NCBI GenBank assembly: GCA_018456245.1
Contig: JAGYHQ010000001.1
Coordinates: 22,762 to 86,761 of the forward strand
Reading direction: 5' to 3'
DNA from: Tenacibaculum sp.
GTDB taxonomy: Bacteria; Bacteroidota; Bacteroidia; Flavobacteriales; Flavobacteriaceae
Length of the DNA stretch: 64,000 nt
Shown piece by piece: positions 41,198 through 50,244 of this stretch. Every line of letters starts with the position of its first letter. Within the stretch, counting starts at the first letter, position 1. A program made the position numbers and the translations under genes. The notes under the pieces were generated by a model. That model did not search any database, had not been told where the DNA came from, and saw only the letters and a program-made list of their open reading frames with translations.

Positions 41198-41818
41198 CTA
41201 CAAAACATCCAAACTTCCTTTCCCCTCTCTTAAAATTTGTGGTTCATTATCTGTTAAATCAATAACTGTTGATGGTTTGTTATCTCCATAACCTCCGTCA
41301 ATAACAATATCAACTAAATTTTGCCATTTTTCAAAAATAAGTTCTGGGTCGGTTGTGTATTCAATAACCTCATCTTCATCATAAATTGATGTTGAAACAA
41401 TAGGATTTCCTAACCTTTCAACAATACTTCTTGCAATATTATTATCAGGAATTCTAATACCTACCGTTTTTTTCTTTTTAAAAACTTTTGGCAAACTATT
41501 ACTTCCTTCCAAAATAAAAGTGTATGCACCTGGGAAAGCCCTCTTTAAAATTTTGTAAGTTGGTGTGTCAATTTGCTTTACGTAATCTGAAAGATGACTT
41601 AAATCATTACAAATAAAAGAAAAATTAGCTTTTTCTAACTTAACCCCTTTTATCCTTGCAATTTTTTCTAATGCCTTAGTATTGGTTATATCACAACCTA
41701 AACCATAAACGGTATCCGTTGGATATATAATTAATCCACCATCTCTAAGTACCTCAACTACTTTATCAATTTCATTAGGATTAGGATTTTCGTTATATAT
41801 TTTAATAAACTGTGCCAT
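41198..41818 (-). CDS. tsaC: Threonylcarbamoyl-AMP synthase (Sua5/YrdC)
   Basis: A 206-residue cytosolic enzyme making threonylcarbamoyl-adenylate for the t6A37 modification of ANN-decoding tRNAs. The YrdC fold shows GGLIIYPTDTVYGLGCD, KRAFPGAYTFIL, RIPDNNIARSI and GNPIVSTS, with a C-terminal DGGYGDNKPSTVIDL and LREGKG. No Sua5 C-terminal domain is present. It starts 1 base after the stop of the DUF4349 gene, so the two are co-transcribed. Confidence 0.93.
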   Translation of the reverse strand: MAQFIKIYNENPNPNEIDKVVEVLRDGGLIIYPTDTVYGLGCDITNTKALEKIARIKGVKLEKANFSFICNDLSHLSDYVKQIDTPTYKILKRAFPGAYTFILEGSNSLPKVFKKKKTVGIRIPDNNIARSIVERLGNPIVSTSIYDEDEVIEYTTDPELIFEKWQNLVDIVIDGGYGDNKPSTVIDLTDNEPQILREGKGSLDVL

Positions 41819-41819
41819 A

Positions 41820-42632
41820 TTATTTTTTTCTTCTTTTAATTAATTTCTTAATTCCAAATAAAAATCCAATTCCAATTAAAATAAATGGCCAAATATTAAT
41901 TAATAGAATAAAAAATGAAACTAAATTATTCCACCCGTTTTTAAATCCATTTTTAAATTTAGTACTAAACAACCCTTCTTTTTCGTCAGGTATTGATTGA
42001 TAAAAAGTTATTCTTATAGTTGATAACGAAACTCTATTTTCTAAATATTTTAATCGCCCTTCAATAGATTCAATTTCTGAACGAAGATTACCTATTTGTC
42101 TTTCAACCTCTAATATTTCTGTTACTTTATTCGCTTTTTTAAGTAGTTGTAAATATCTTTTTTCAAGCTCTTTTTTAGTTTTAAGCCTCGCCTGAACATC
42201 AAGAAATTCCTCTGTAACATCTTTTACTTCAATATTTTTACTATCAAATTTTGAAACACCTTTGGTTGCATCACTCAATAATAAATCAAAATTTTTAAAC
42301 GGAACTCTAATAACAATAGTATTACTTATTCTATAAGAATATTTATCTTCTTGGTCAGAAGAAATGTAACCATCATATTTTTTTACACTTTCAAAAATTT
42401 GTTTTCGTGTAGCCTTAATATCATTAGTTTCAAAACTAACACTACCATCTTTAATTAATTTTCTATCAACATTTATTTTTTGCTGATTGGTTTGTGTATT
42501 TTTTAATTTACCGTATGAAGAAACCTCCGCCATATCTTCACTCACTATATTAAATGAAGTATTTTTACCTTTGTTACAACCAAAAATTAAGGTTAAAAGT
42601 AGTAACCCTATTATTATATTATTTTGTTTCAT
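41820..42632 (-). CDS. DUF4349 family lipoprotein
   Basis: A 270-residue predicted lipoprotein (lipobox LIFGC near residues 15-19) with the DUF4349 layout: a periplasmic domain (LIKDGSVSFETNDIKATRK, then GYISSDQEDKYSYR), a long coiled coil (about 140-200, ARLKTKKELEKRYLQLLKK, then RQIGNLRSEIESIEGRLKYL), and a C-terminal TM helix (about 240-260) with a basic cytosolic tail. Function is unknown; membrane-bound coiled coil suggests an envelope sensing or scaffold role. It overlaps closely with tsaC. Confidence 0.85.
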   Translation of the reverse strand: MKQNNIIIGLLLLTLIFGCNKGKNTSFNIVSEDMAEVSSYGKLKNTQTNQQKINVDRKLIKDGSVSFETNDIKATRKQIFESVKKYDGYISSDQEDKYSYRISNTIVIRVPFKNFDLLLSDATKGVSKFDSKNIEVKDVTEEFLDVQARLKTKKELEKRYLQLLKKANKVTEILEVERQIGNLRSEIESIEGRLKYLENRVSLSTIRITFYQSIPDEKEGLFSTKFKNGFKNGWNNLVSFFILLINIWPFILIGIGFLFGIKKLIKRRKK

Positions 42633-42677
42633 TTTTATTAGTCTTTAGCGGATGTTAACTTACATACATTATAAATT

Positions 42678-43103
42678 TTACAACCTATTGTATTGTAATA
42701 ATTCTTTATTATCCTTATCTAATAACTTTAATTGTCCTTTTTCAAGTTTATAATATTTAACTTTTGATAAAAGTTCATAATATAGTTGAACGTTAAAAGT
42801 TTGTTCATAACAGGCCATCATAGTAGAGCCAGTAGTTCCAAATTCTATTTCTTTGTTTGTTATTTTTTTAAACTTCCCAAAAAAATTGTTACAGCTATCA
42901 AAACCAGAAAAACCTTTTTCATCTATCTTTAAAGATAAAACTGTTGATTTATTATCAAAACTAACCTCTTTACCATTCATAGTAAACAAGCACCAAGAAC
43001 CTGTTATTTTTTCACTACTTTTGGCTGTGTTTGTTGTATTTGTTGTGTTTTTTACTCCACATGAAAACAATACTAACATTACTGACATAACAATATATTT
43101 CAT
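42678..43103 (-). CDS. META domain lipoprotein
   Basis: A 141-residue lipoprotein with lipobox LFSCG at about 12-16. The META domain (HslJ-like, about 32-138) shows ITGSWCLFTMNGKEV, GFDSCNNFFGKF and the Thr/Met-rich GTTGSTMMACYE with its conserved Cys. Related proteins affect heat and antibiotic tolerance, with no known biochemical activity. It follows the response regulator gene by 13 bases on the same strand, so it may be part of that regulon. Confidence 0.87.
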   Translation of the reverse strand: MKYIVMSVMLVLFSCGVKNTTNTTNTAKSSEKITGSWCLFTMNGKEVSFDNKSTVLSLKIDEKGFSGFDSCNNFFGKFKKITNKEIEFGTTGSTMMACYEQTFNVQLYYELLSKVKYYKLEKGQLKLLDKDNKELLQYNRL

Positions 43104-43116
43104 AATTATTAAATTT

Positions 43117-43815
43117 TTATTTATTATCTATTAATCTAAATCCTTCTCCATGAATATTTAAAATCTCAACATTTTCATCTTGCTTTAAATACTTTCTCAA
43201 TTTTGCTATATAAACATCCATACTTCTTGATGTAAAATAATTATCATCTCTCCAAATTTTTGTAAGTGCCAATTCACGAGGCATCAAATCGTTTTTATGA
43301 ATTGCTAACATCCTTAATAATTTACTTTCTTTTGGTGATAACTTTTGTACATCTCCTCCGTTAAAAGACAAATGTCTTAATTTTGAGTTAAACGTAAATT
43401 TACCTATAACAAATTCAAATTGATCATCATCTTTTGTATTTCCTGTTTCTTTACGTTGTAAAATAGCTTTAATTTTATGTAATAAAACCTCCGAATCAAA
43501 CGGTTTGTTTAAATAATCGTCTGCCCCTACTTGATACCCTTTTAACACATCTTCTTTCATTGTTTTAGCTGTTAAAAAAATAATAGGAATTTCTTTATTT
43601 GTTGAACGGATATCTTCTGCTAATGAAAAACCGTCTTTTCTTGGCATCATTACATCTAAAATACACAAATCATAATCTGCATTTTTAAACATAATTAAGC
43701 CTTCAATTCCGTCTTTTGCATGTGTTACGTTATAATCGTTTAACGCTAAATAATCTCTTAAAACTGTCCCGAAATTAGGGTCATCTTCTACTAATAATAT
43801 TTTTTTACTTCCCAT
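43117..43815 (-). CDS. OmpR-type response regulator
   Basis: A 232-residue response regulator. The receiver domain (1-120) has the acidic pair EDD, phospho-acceptor Asp54 in CILDVMMPRKDG, Thr in FLTAK and Lys in LNKPFDSE. A winged-helix DNA-binding domain follows (about 135-230; LSPKESKLLRML, SRSMDVYIAKLRKYL). It pairs with the histidine kinase gene 14 bases upstream and resembles the Bacteroides RprY regulator. Targets are not visible here. Confidence 0.92.
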   Translation of the reverse strand: MGSKKILLVEDDPNFGTVLRDYLALNDYNVTHAKDGIEGLIMFKNADYDLCILDVMMPRKDGFSLAEDIRSTNKEIPIIFLTAKTMKEDVLKGYQVGADDYLNKPFDSEVLLHKIKAILQRKETGNTKDDDQFEFVIGKFTFNSKLRHLSFNGGDVQKLSPKESKLLRMLAIHKNDLMPRELALTKIWRDDNYFTSRSMDVYIAKLRKYLKQDENVEILNIHGEGFRLIDNK

Positions 43816-43829
43816 TTTTATTATTATTT

Positions 43830-45389
43830 TTATACTAACGGTAGCTTTACCGTAAATGTACTTCCTTTTCCTTTTTCACTCTCTACATAAATCGTGCCTT
43901 GATGATTATCAACTATTTCTTTTACATATGATAATCCTAATCCATGCCCTTTTACGTCGTGAATATTTCCTTTATGTTCTCTATAAAATTTATCAAAAAC
44001 ATATTTTTGAGCATTTTTACTCATTCCTATTCCTTCATCTTTAATTTTAAAGATAAAGAATTTATTTGTGCTTTCAGTAAACACATCTATTTTAGGTGCA
44101 TCTTCCGAGTATTTTATGGCATTTTCTAAAATATTAACAACAATATTTTCTAAATGAAACTCATTTCCTAAAACCTCATGTGAAATTGCATTAAAATGTG
44201 TTTTTAAAGTCCCTTTTTTATCTGATATTAACAATTCTACATGCTCAATAGCTTCCTCTATAATATTACTCATATTTACGGCTTTTTTACTAATTTCTAA
44301 TTGCCCTTTTTCTAATTTAGAAATTCGTAAAACACTTTCTACTTGCCCGTGCATTCGTTTATTTTCCTCACGAATCATTTGAACATATCTTCTTACTTTC
44401 TCCTCATCATTTATAATTTTCGGGTTTTTTATTGAATCTAATGCCAAATTTATCGTAGCTATTGGGGTTTTAAATTCGTGAGTCATATTATTTATAAAAT
44501 CACTTTTTATTTCTGAAATTTTCTTCTGACGTATTAATTGATATAATGATACTGTAAAACCAACAATAATTATAATTATAAAAACAAGAGATAAAGCTAA
44601 TATTTCAATAACATCTAAAAACAAATTCTTTCGTTCATTAGGGAATGAAACAAACAATTTATATCTGCTATTTCCATTTTCATCTTCTAATAATGGGTAA
44701 TAATAATCTTTTTTAGGATCTGCTTTAAAATATCCTGATTTTATTGATGTTGCAAAATCTCCGTCATAAACACCAAACTTAAAATCTTGTTTAATATTTC
44801 TTTTTAAAAATTCCTCTTTTAATATCTTCTTTAATTCACTACTTTTTATACGACGGTGTAGAGGCAACATTTTTGTTTCTTGAGAAAAAATTTCCCTAAA
44901 CTTAAGTTTCTCATAATCAGTATAATCATTATAATTAGAAAAACTCTCTTGCTCAAAACTTTTTCCTAAGTCTTTATTTTCAATTGCTTTTATTGATAAG
45001 AAGTTCCGTTTACTTGTTATTTTTTTTACAAAAGCGGTATCAGGCAACGAAAAACCTATTGGTATTTTGTAACCTTCTTCTAAAAATGTTCCGTAGATAA
45101 AACTCTTATTACCTGTTGCATCTACTTGTTTAAACAAATAATTGGTAATTTCTGTTTTTGTTCTAAACATTTCATTTTCATAGAATTTACTATACCTGTT
45201 ATACGCCTCATTTTCTTCTTTTTCTTTTATTCTTTCTGAAGCTCTACCAAATGCTATAGTTACATTACTATCAAACTGCTGTTGTTTATTTCTTATTGAA
45301 TCTTTTATCCAATATACCTGAACAGCTATAATACCAATTAATGAAATACTCATTAATACAACAATAAGAACAAATACTCTTTTTCCCAT
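43830..45389 (-). CDS. Sensor histidine kinase (RprX-like)
   Basis: A 519-residue membrane kinase. TM1 is at about 6-26, a periplasmic sensor of about 230 residues follows, and TM2 is at about 263-285. The dimerisation/phosphoacceptor box is NNMTHEFKTPIATI; the ATPase domain has N (NILENAIKYS), G1 (KDEGIGM), F (YVFDKFYRE) and G2 (GHGLGLSYV) boxes. It autophosphorylates on His and passes phosphate to the adjacent regulator. The signal is unknown; the pair resembles RprX/RprY of Bacteroides. Confidence 0.92.
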   Translation of the reverse strand: MGKRVFVLIVVLMSISLIGIIAVQVYWIKDSIRNKQQQFDSNVTIAFGRASERIKEKEENEAYNRYSKFYENEMFRTKTEITNYLFKQVDATGNKSFIYGTFLEEGYKIPIGFSLPDTAFVKKITSKRNFLSIKAIENKDLGKSFEQESFSNYNDYTDYEKLKFREIFSQETKMLPLHRRIKSSELKKILKEEFLKRNIKQDFKFGVYDGDFATSIKSGYFKADPKKDYYYPLLEDENGNSRYKLFVSFPNERKNLFLDVIEILALSLVFIIIIIVGFTVSLYQLIRQKKISEIKSDFINNMTHEFKTPIATINLALDSIKNPKIINDEEKVRRYVQMIREENKRMHGQVESVLRISKLEKGQLEISKKAVNMSNIIEEAIEHVELLISDKKGTLKTHFNAISHEVLGNEFHLENIVVNILENAIKYSEDAPKIDVFTESTNKFFIFKIKDEGIGMSKNAQKYVFDKFYREHKGNIHDVKGHGLGLSYVKEIVDNHQGTIYVESEKGKGSTFTVKLPLV

Positions 45390-45479
45390 TAATCAAAAAT
45401 AATTCTATATAAACAAGGAAAAAATATTTTTAACCTATATTAACAAAGATATTGATTTTTTGTGTCTTTTTTAACACTT

Positions 45480-46079
45480 TTACAAATCATTTGAAATTAA
45501 ATTCTTTAAACTATTATGGATTTTCGCAACCTTTAATTTTGTTAATGACAAGTCTTCATTTTCAATAATATAGTGAGATTGAATTATTTTTTTAGTATCA
45601 CTCCATTGGTTTTTAATTCTATTTTCAACCTCTTCACAAGAAGTATTATCTCTTTTTATAACTCTTTTTATTTTATCTTTTTTCGGTGCTATTACGGTAA
45701 TAATTTTATCACAAAACTCACTACTTCCTGTTTCAAAAAGAATAGCATTTTCATATAAAATATAATCTTTATCCTTATTTTTTGTAACAAAATTTTTAAA
45801 ATGTTGATGAACAACTGGATGAACGATACTATTTAAAATTGATAGTTTTTGCTTGTCATTAAAAACTATGTTAGCTAAAAATACCCTATCTATTTTTCCG
45901 TTTTTATAAACTTCTTCAGAAAATTCGGCTATAAGTTTATTTTTAATTTCTTCAGATGAATTCATTAGCTTTTTAGCCTCATCATCAGCTATATATACAG
46001 CTATATTATCAAACTCTAAAAAGAATTTAATAATTGTTGATTTTCCACTACCAATTCCCCCTGTTATACCTACAATCAT
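45480..46079 (-). CDS. coaE: Dephospho-CoA kinase
   Basis: A 199-residue P-loop kinase doing the last step of coenzyme A synthesis. Walker A is GGIGSGKST (7-15), with the dephospho-CoA region YIADDEAKKLM and the conserved LFETGSSEFCDKIITV; the lid is RVIKRD. Its ATG overlaps the YbbR stop by one base (TAATG on the minus strand), so the genes are translationally coupled. Confidence 0.94.
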   Translation of the reverse strand: MIVGITGGIGSGKSTIIKFFLEFDNIAVYIADDEAKKLMNSSEEIKNKLIAEFSEEVYKNGKIDRVFLANIVFNDKQKLSILNSIVHPVVHQHFKNFVTKNKDKDYILYENAILFETGSSEFCDKIITVIAPKKDKIKRVIKRDNTSCEEVENRIKNQWSDTKKIIQSHYIIENEDLSLTKLKVAKIHNSLKNLISNDL

Positions 46080-47017
46080 TATTTATGGATTAAAAAGTCA
46101 ACTTTATTAGGAACTATTCTTGAAGTTAAAATATAATCAGATTTTGATTTTAACTTTAAAATTAAATACGGATGTTTATTTTTAACAGCCTCATTAAAAT
46201 CACAATAAACCTCAAAAGAATCTTTTGTTATTTTGTCAAAATCTTCTAGCTGTAACTTAAAAAACACCTTTACTTTTTTGGGGAAAATATTTAACTTACT
46301 TCCTTTAGGAATATTTTTTACGTGTACAGGAATTTCAAACTCTTTTTCCGTAAACTTATTAACTTTAATACTTATTTCTACGGAACTATGACATATTTTT
46401 ACCTTATTAAGTTTCTCTGGTAAAACAATTGGTAGTTTTTTATTAATATCATTTGATACATCTTGTAAAACCAACCTTTCTAATCTAATACTATTAATGT
46501 TTTTTAATTGTAATTCGGTTCCTGATATTGTAACACTGTCTGGCTTTATTAATGGTTTTTCAACAATATCATAACCTGATTTATATTCTATTTCTAAATT
46601 AGGTAAAACAGGAATTTTTTTTGTTTGTAAACTTCCTAATTTTAAATATATAGTATCTTGTTTTATTTCCTTTAATAATAACCCAGATTTTATTTGTTTT
46701 TGAATGTTTCTTATTTGGTTATTAACTAAAATATAATAATTATTAGTTGATTTTTTATTTAACTTCTCTACTGAAAGTTCTATTTCTTTACTAAAAAAAT
46801 TGGCTAAAAATAATTTGAAACCTGTACCTTCTACTAAAATATCTATTTCATCAATAGGTTCCTCTTGTAATATTTTATTTTGTGCTAATCCTTTATAATT
46901 AATATCATAAGATAAAAAAACAGTAGATTTTTTTGATAAATTTATCAATATCCATATAGAAAAAGATGTTAATAAAAAAACCAAAAAAGCCTTAGGTATG
47001 TTATTTTTTATCTTCAA
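46079..47017 (-). CDS. YbbR-like domain protein
   Basis: A 312-residue membrane-anchored protein: one N-terminal TM helix (about 8-26), then periplasmic YbbR-type beta domains (about 45-130, 130-215, 220-310). In Firmicutes YbbR (CdaR) proteins regulate the diadenylate cyclase CdaA, but no cyclase gene is adjacent, and in Bacteroidota YbbR proteins commonly sit with coaE and yajC as here. It overlaps coaE by one base. Function here is uncertain. Confidence 0.83.
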   Translation of the reverse strand: MKIKNNIPKAFLVFLLTSFSIWILINLSKKSTVFLSYDINYKGLAQNKILQEEPIDEIDILVEGTGFKLFLANFFSKEIELSVEKLNKKSTNNYYILVNNQIRNIQKQIKSGLLLKEIKQDTIYLKLGSLQTKKIPVLPNLEIEYKSGYDIVEKPLIKPDSVTISGTELQLKNINSIRLERLVLQDVSNDINKKLPIVLPEKLNKVKICHSSVEISIKVNKFTEKEFEIPVHVKNIPKGSKLNIFPKKVKVFFKLQLEDFDKITKDSFEVYCDFNEAVKNKHPYLILKLKSKSDYILTSRIVPNKVDFLIHK

Positions 47018-47039
47018 AACAATTCAAATGTAATTAAAA

Positions 47040-47098
47040 AACTATTTAAAATAACATTAAAGATTTTTTAAATTTAACCCTATGTATTTTAAATAGTT
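47040..47098. repeat. 14-bp perfect inverted repeat between yajC and the YbbR gene
   Basis: AACTATTTAAAATA (47040-47053) recurs as its exact reverse complement at 47085-47098, 31 bases apart, in the 113-bp gap between the two genes. It could be a transcript hairpin or a protein site; AT-rich composition lowers the weight. Confidence 0.4.
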
Positions 47099-47130
47099 TA
47101 TTGTTTTTTAATAATCGCATTATTGTACAA

Positions 47131-47445
47131 TTATTTTTTCACATCAGCAGAATACTTAGCTGTCAATTCCATAGAAATTGATGCTCTTTCTATTCTTAGT
47201 TTTCCTGCTCCCGTTTCAATAAGTAACGTTCCATCATTGTTAATTTCCACCACTCTACCATGAATACCACCTGTGGTAACAACTTTTAAACCTTTCTTTA
47301 TTTCTGATTGAAATTTTTTCTCTTTTTTTTGACGAGTTACTTGTGGACGTATCATAAAAAAATATAAAACTCCTACCATTGCTATAAAAGGCAATACACT
47401 CATTATTCCTTCTGAATTCATTTGTAATAAAATTGTTTGAAACAT
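47131..47445 (-). CDS. yajC: Preprotein translocase subunit YajC
   Basis: A 104-residue single-TM protein. TM segment about 16-31 (VLPFIAMVGVLYFFMIRPQ) is followed by the conserved basic QKKEKKFQSEIKKGLKVVTTGGIHG and a small cytosolic domain. YajC accompanies SecDF-type translocation complexes. Its start overlaps the DUF1573 stop by one base (TAATG), indicating coupling; a Met at residue 9 is a possible shorter start. Confidence 0.92.
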   Translation of the reverse strand: MFQTILLQMNSEGIMSVLPFIAMVGVLYFFMIRPQVTRQKKEKKFQSEIKKGLKVVTTGGIHGRVVEINNDGTLLIETGAGKLRIERASISMELTAKYSADVKK

Positions 47446-47903
47446 TATTTTTTCTTTTTAGGCTTTACCATTCCTGATATCTTCACCATTTCTATTCCTT
47501 TTTCTGTATTTGTAGTTAATGTAACTGTTTTTGTTTGTTTGTTAGGTTTTCCACTTGTATTAAACCTTACCTGAATTTCAGATTTTTCACCCGGTTTTAT
47601 AGGGTCTTTACTCCATTTAGGCACTGTACAACCACAAGTTGCTTTGGCATCTAAAATTAATAAATCTGATTTACCTTTATTTGTAAGCACAAACGTTGTT
47701 TCTACTATTTCACCCTCATTTACAGTTCCAAAATCATATTCACTTTTATCAAAAGAAACTATAGGAGCTCCAACTGAATTAGCATCTCTTTTTTGTGCTT
47801 CAACTAAATTTTCTTTTTTGATTTTTGATTTTGCATTTTCCTTTCCACAAGAAACAAAAATTCCTAAAGAAAGCACTGAAACTAAAATTACTCTTTTTAT
47901 CAT
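47445..47903 (-). CDS. DUF1573 family lipoprotein
   Basis: A 152-residue predicted lipoprotein with lipobox IFVSCG (about 15-20). The DUF1573 domain is an Ig-like beta sandwich (IVSFDKSEYDFGTVNEGEIV, then CGCTVPKWSKDPIKPGE and VRFNTSGKPNKQTKTVTL). Such domains are common in Bacteroidota surface proteins with no known activity. It is the first gene of the yajC unit. Confidence 0.88.
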   Translation of the reverse strand: MIKRVILVSVLSLGIFVSCGKENAKSKIKKENLVEAQKRDANSVGAPIVSFDKSEYDFGTVNEGEIVETTFVLTNKGKSDLLILDAKATCGCTVPKWSKDPIKPGEKSEIQVRFNTSGKPNKQTKTVTLTTNTEKGIEMVKISGMVKPKKKK

Positions 47904-47974
47904 TTTTAAAAAATTTTAAATTTTATATTGTAAAAGTACATAATTTATTTAGTTATTTAAAACTAAACGAATTA

Positions 47975-48913
47975 TTACATTAATCCTCTACCTATTTTAA
48001 CCATTTTATTTGATTCTAAATATTCCTTAGATAATCCGTCTAATATACCGTTAATAAAATAACTACTTTTTTCGGTTGAATAGTCTTTTGCAAGCTCAAT
48101 ATATTCATTAATAGTTACACGGCTCGGGATTGACGGGAAATGAAGAAACTCTGTAATTGCCATTTTTATTAAAATCATATCAATATCAGCTATACGGTCT
48201 GCTTCCCAATTAGGTGTTTTTTCCTGAATATCATCATTATAAGTATGTTGATGTAGCATTGTTTTATTAAATAAATCCGATACAAATTGTTTATCATCAT
48301 TATCTTTATATAAACTACCTAATACAAATGGTTTCTTTAAACTTAATTTATTTAATGTTTTTACAACCCAAGTATTTACAAAAGGTAAGTCATCTACCCA
48401 AGAAATCATAACATCTTCAAAATAATCTGCTAATTTTTCATTAGGAGCAATTATTTCTTTAAAAAAATCTACAACAAACTGCTTGTCTTTATTTAAATCA
48501 TATTCATTTGATGACATATATTCTTTATAAAGCTCACTGTTTTGTAAATCTTCAAAAATTAATTTTACATATTCATCAGAAATTTCCCAATTATTTAGCT
48601 TATTTAATTCTAAATATCCTACTAAACTAATACTTTGTTCAAGGGTTTTTATAAATTGGTTATTTATAAATCGTTCATTAGGTTGTAAATCTTCTTTTGT
48701 AGCAAGAATTTTCTTTTTAGAAAGTTCAATTTTTTTCTCTGCCAATTTTTGAACTTCAACCAATAATTGAAGATTAAGGGCGTACAAATCAAACATTTTT
48801 TGAATGCTGTACTTTAAGAATTTTTCTTCTTTAATTAAATCACAATCATTTGTTTTCTGCATTGCATATACAGATTGCATTACTTTAACTCGAATATGTC
48901 TTCTATTAATCAT
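47975..48913 (-). CDS. nusB: Transcription antitermination protein NusB, long form
   Basis: A 312-residue protein. The N-terminus MINRRHIRVKVMQSVYAM and the C-terminal half (about 190-305: ADIDMILIKMAITEFLHFPS, then INEYIELAKDYSTEKSSYFINGILDGL) are the NusB helical domain, which with NusE/S10 binds boxA RNA during rRNA transcription. About 150 residues of charged helices are inserted between the first NusB helix and the rest, making it twice the usual length; this long form is usual in Bacteroidota. It has a -7 element at 48959-48966. Confidence 0.9.
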   Translation of the reverse strand: MINRRHIRVKVMQSVYAMQKTNDCDLIKEEKFLKYSIQKMFDLYALNLQLLVEVQKLAEKKIELSKKKILATKEDLQPNERFINNQFIKTLEQSISLVGYLELNKLNNWEISDEYVKLIFEDLQNSELYKEYMSSNEYDLNKDKQFVVDFFKEIIAPNEKLADYFEDVMISWVDDLPFVNTWVVKTLNKLSLKKPFVLGSLYKDNDDKQFVSDLFNKTMLHQHTYNDDIQEKTPNWEADRIADIDMILIKMAITEFLHFPSIPSRVTINEYIELAKDYSTEKSSYFINGILDGLSKEYLESNKMVKIGRGLM

Positions 48914-48958
48914 TTTAAAGAACTTTTAAAAAGGCTATAAATTAGTTTTTATAGACCG

Positions 48959-48966
48959 CAAAAATA
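48959..48966 (-). promoter_or_regulatory. Promoter -7 element (TATTTTTG) of nusB
   Basis: Minus-strand TATTTTTG, exact TAnnTTTG, 45 bp before the nusB start. Confidence 0.4.
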
Positions 48967-49000
48967 TGTTTTTTTATTCTTATTTAGAATAATAAATTTA

Positions 49001-49038
49001 AAAAATAACCTATTTATGCATCAAATACACAAATAGGC
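49001..49038 (-). terminator. Terminator after the leucine-type dehydrogenase gene
   Basis: CCTATTT pairs with AAATAGG (7 bp, plus flanking weak pairs) around a 15-nt loop, followed on the minus strand by TTATTTTTT. It lies 23 bases after the stop codon. Confidence 0.5.
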
Positions 49039-49060
49039 TATATAATATGTTTACACTAAA

Positions 49061-50158
49061 TTATTTATTTTCTCTCTTACGAGTATCAATTATATTTTGA
49101 GCAATATTAAATGCTGCTTTATGAGTTGTTATATCTTCTTTTTCAGATAAATTGAAAATATCTAAAGTAGTATTATAAATATTTTCTGCTCTTTTTTTAC
49201 TCTCTTCTTTGGTATATCCAACCAATTCAGCATATACATTAATAATACCTCCTGCGTTAATTAAGAAATCAGGAGCGTAAGCAATACCTTTCTCTCTTAA
49301 CATTTGCCCGTGCTTAACCTCATCTTCTAACTGATTATTAGCTGACCCCGCAATAACTTTTGCCTTTAATTGAGCAATTGTTTTATCATTAACGGTAGCC
49401 CCTAATGCACAAGGAGAGTAAATATCAATATCTAAACCATAAATATCACTACCTAATACAATTTTAGCACCGTATTTTTTACTTAATTCCTCTAAACGTT
49501 CTTCGTTTATATCGTTTATAATAACGTGCCCTCCTTCTTCAGTAATATGTTTTACAACAGCTTCCCCTACATTACCAACACCCTGAACTAAAACTTTTTT
49601 GCCCTCTAAGCTATCTGTTCCAAATTTATATTTTGTAGCAGCTTTCATACCCATATAAACACCATAACCTGTTAATGGCGAAGGGTTTCCTGAACCTCCT
49701 AAACTTTCTGAAACTCCTACAACATGTGGTGTAACTTCTTTTATAACATCCATATCGTGTGTTGCCATTCCTACATCTTCAGCAGTAATGTATTTCCCAC
49801 TTAATGAGTGTACAAATTCGCCAAAACGACGCATTAATTTATCATTTTTTTGAGTTTTAGCATCTCCTATAATTACAGCCTTCCCTCCTCCAAGATTTAC
49901 TCCTGTAATTGCCGATTTAAACGTCATTCCTCGTGATAATCTTAAAACATCATTTAATGCTTCCCACTCACTATTATATTGCCACATTCTTGTTCCTCCT
50001 AAAGCAGGACCTAAAGTTGTGTTATGAATACCAATTATTGCTTTTAAACCCGTATCTTCGTCATTACAAAAAACAATTTGTTCATGATTATCAAACGACA
50101 ATTGCCCAAATACAGGACTAGCTTTAAGTTCTTTACTATCAATAGTTTTTACCCTCAT
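49061..50158 (-). CDS. Glu/Leu/Phe/Val dehydrogenase (leucine dehydrogenase type)
   Basis: A 365-residue NAD-dependent amino acid dehydrogenase removing the amino group of branched-chain amino acids to 2-oxo acids. Catalytic-site lysines are Lys81 (GMTFKSAI) and Lys93 (GGGKAVIIGD). The Rossmann motif is QGVGNVGEAV, ending with Asp in INDIN, which favours NAD over NADP. Length matches leucine dehydrogenases (about 365), shorter than GdhA. It has a complete promoter upstream (50197-50228) and a terminator downstream, so it is monocistronic. Confidence 0.9.
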   Translation of the reverse strand: MRVKTIDSKELKASPVFGQLSFDNHEQIVFCNDEDTGLKAIIGIHNTTLGPALGGTRMWQYNSEWEALNDVLRLSRGMTFKSAITGVNLGGGKAVIIGDAKTQKNDKLMRRFGEFVHSLSGKYITAEDVGMATHDMDVIKEVTPHVVGVSESLGGSGNPSPLTGYGVYMGMKAATKYKFGTDSLEGKKVLVQGVGNVGEAVVKHITEEGGHVIINDINEERLEELSKKYGAKIVLGSDIYGLDIDIYSPCALGATVNDKTIAQLKAKVIAGSANNQLEDEVKHGQMLREKGIAYAPDFLINAGGIINVYAELVGYTKEESKKRAENIYNTTLDIFNLSEKEDITTHKAAFNIAQNIIDTRKRENK

Positions 50159-50196
50159 TATATTAATTTATTTTTAGGTTAAATGGTTGCGATTGG

Positions 50197-50228
50197 CAAA
50201 GATATACAAGTAAGTTAGATTAAACAAA
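50197..50228 (-). promoter_or_regulatory. Complete promoter of the leucine-type dehydrogenase gene
   Basis: On the minus strand: -33 TTTG (50228-50225), a 20-bp spacer, then TATCTTTG (50204-50197), an exact Bacteroidota consensus, 38 bp before the ATG. Confidence 0.7.
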
Positions 50229-50244
50229 AATATGTTCACGATAA

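Noticed and set aside
46079..47017. c-di-AMP signalling unit based on the YbbR/CdaR resemblance
   Set aside because: No diadenylate cyclase gene is adjacent; the coaE-yajC context is the usual Bacteroidota setting.
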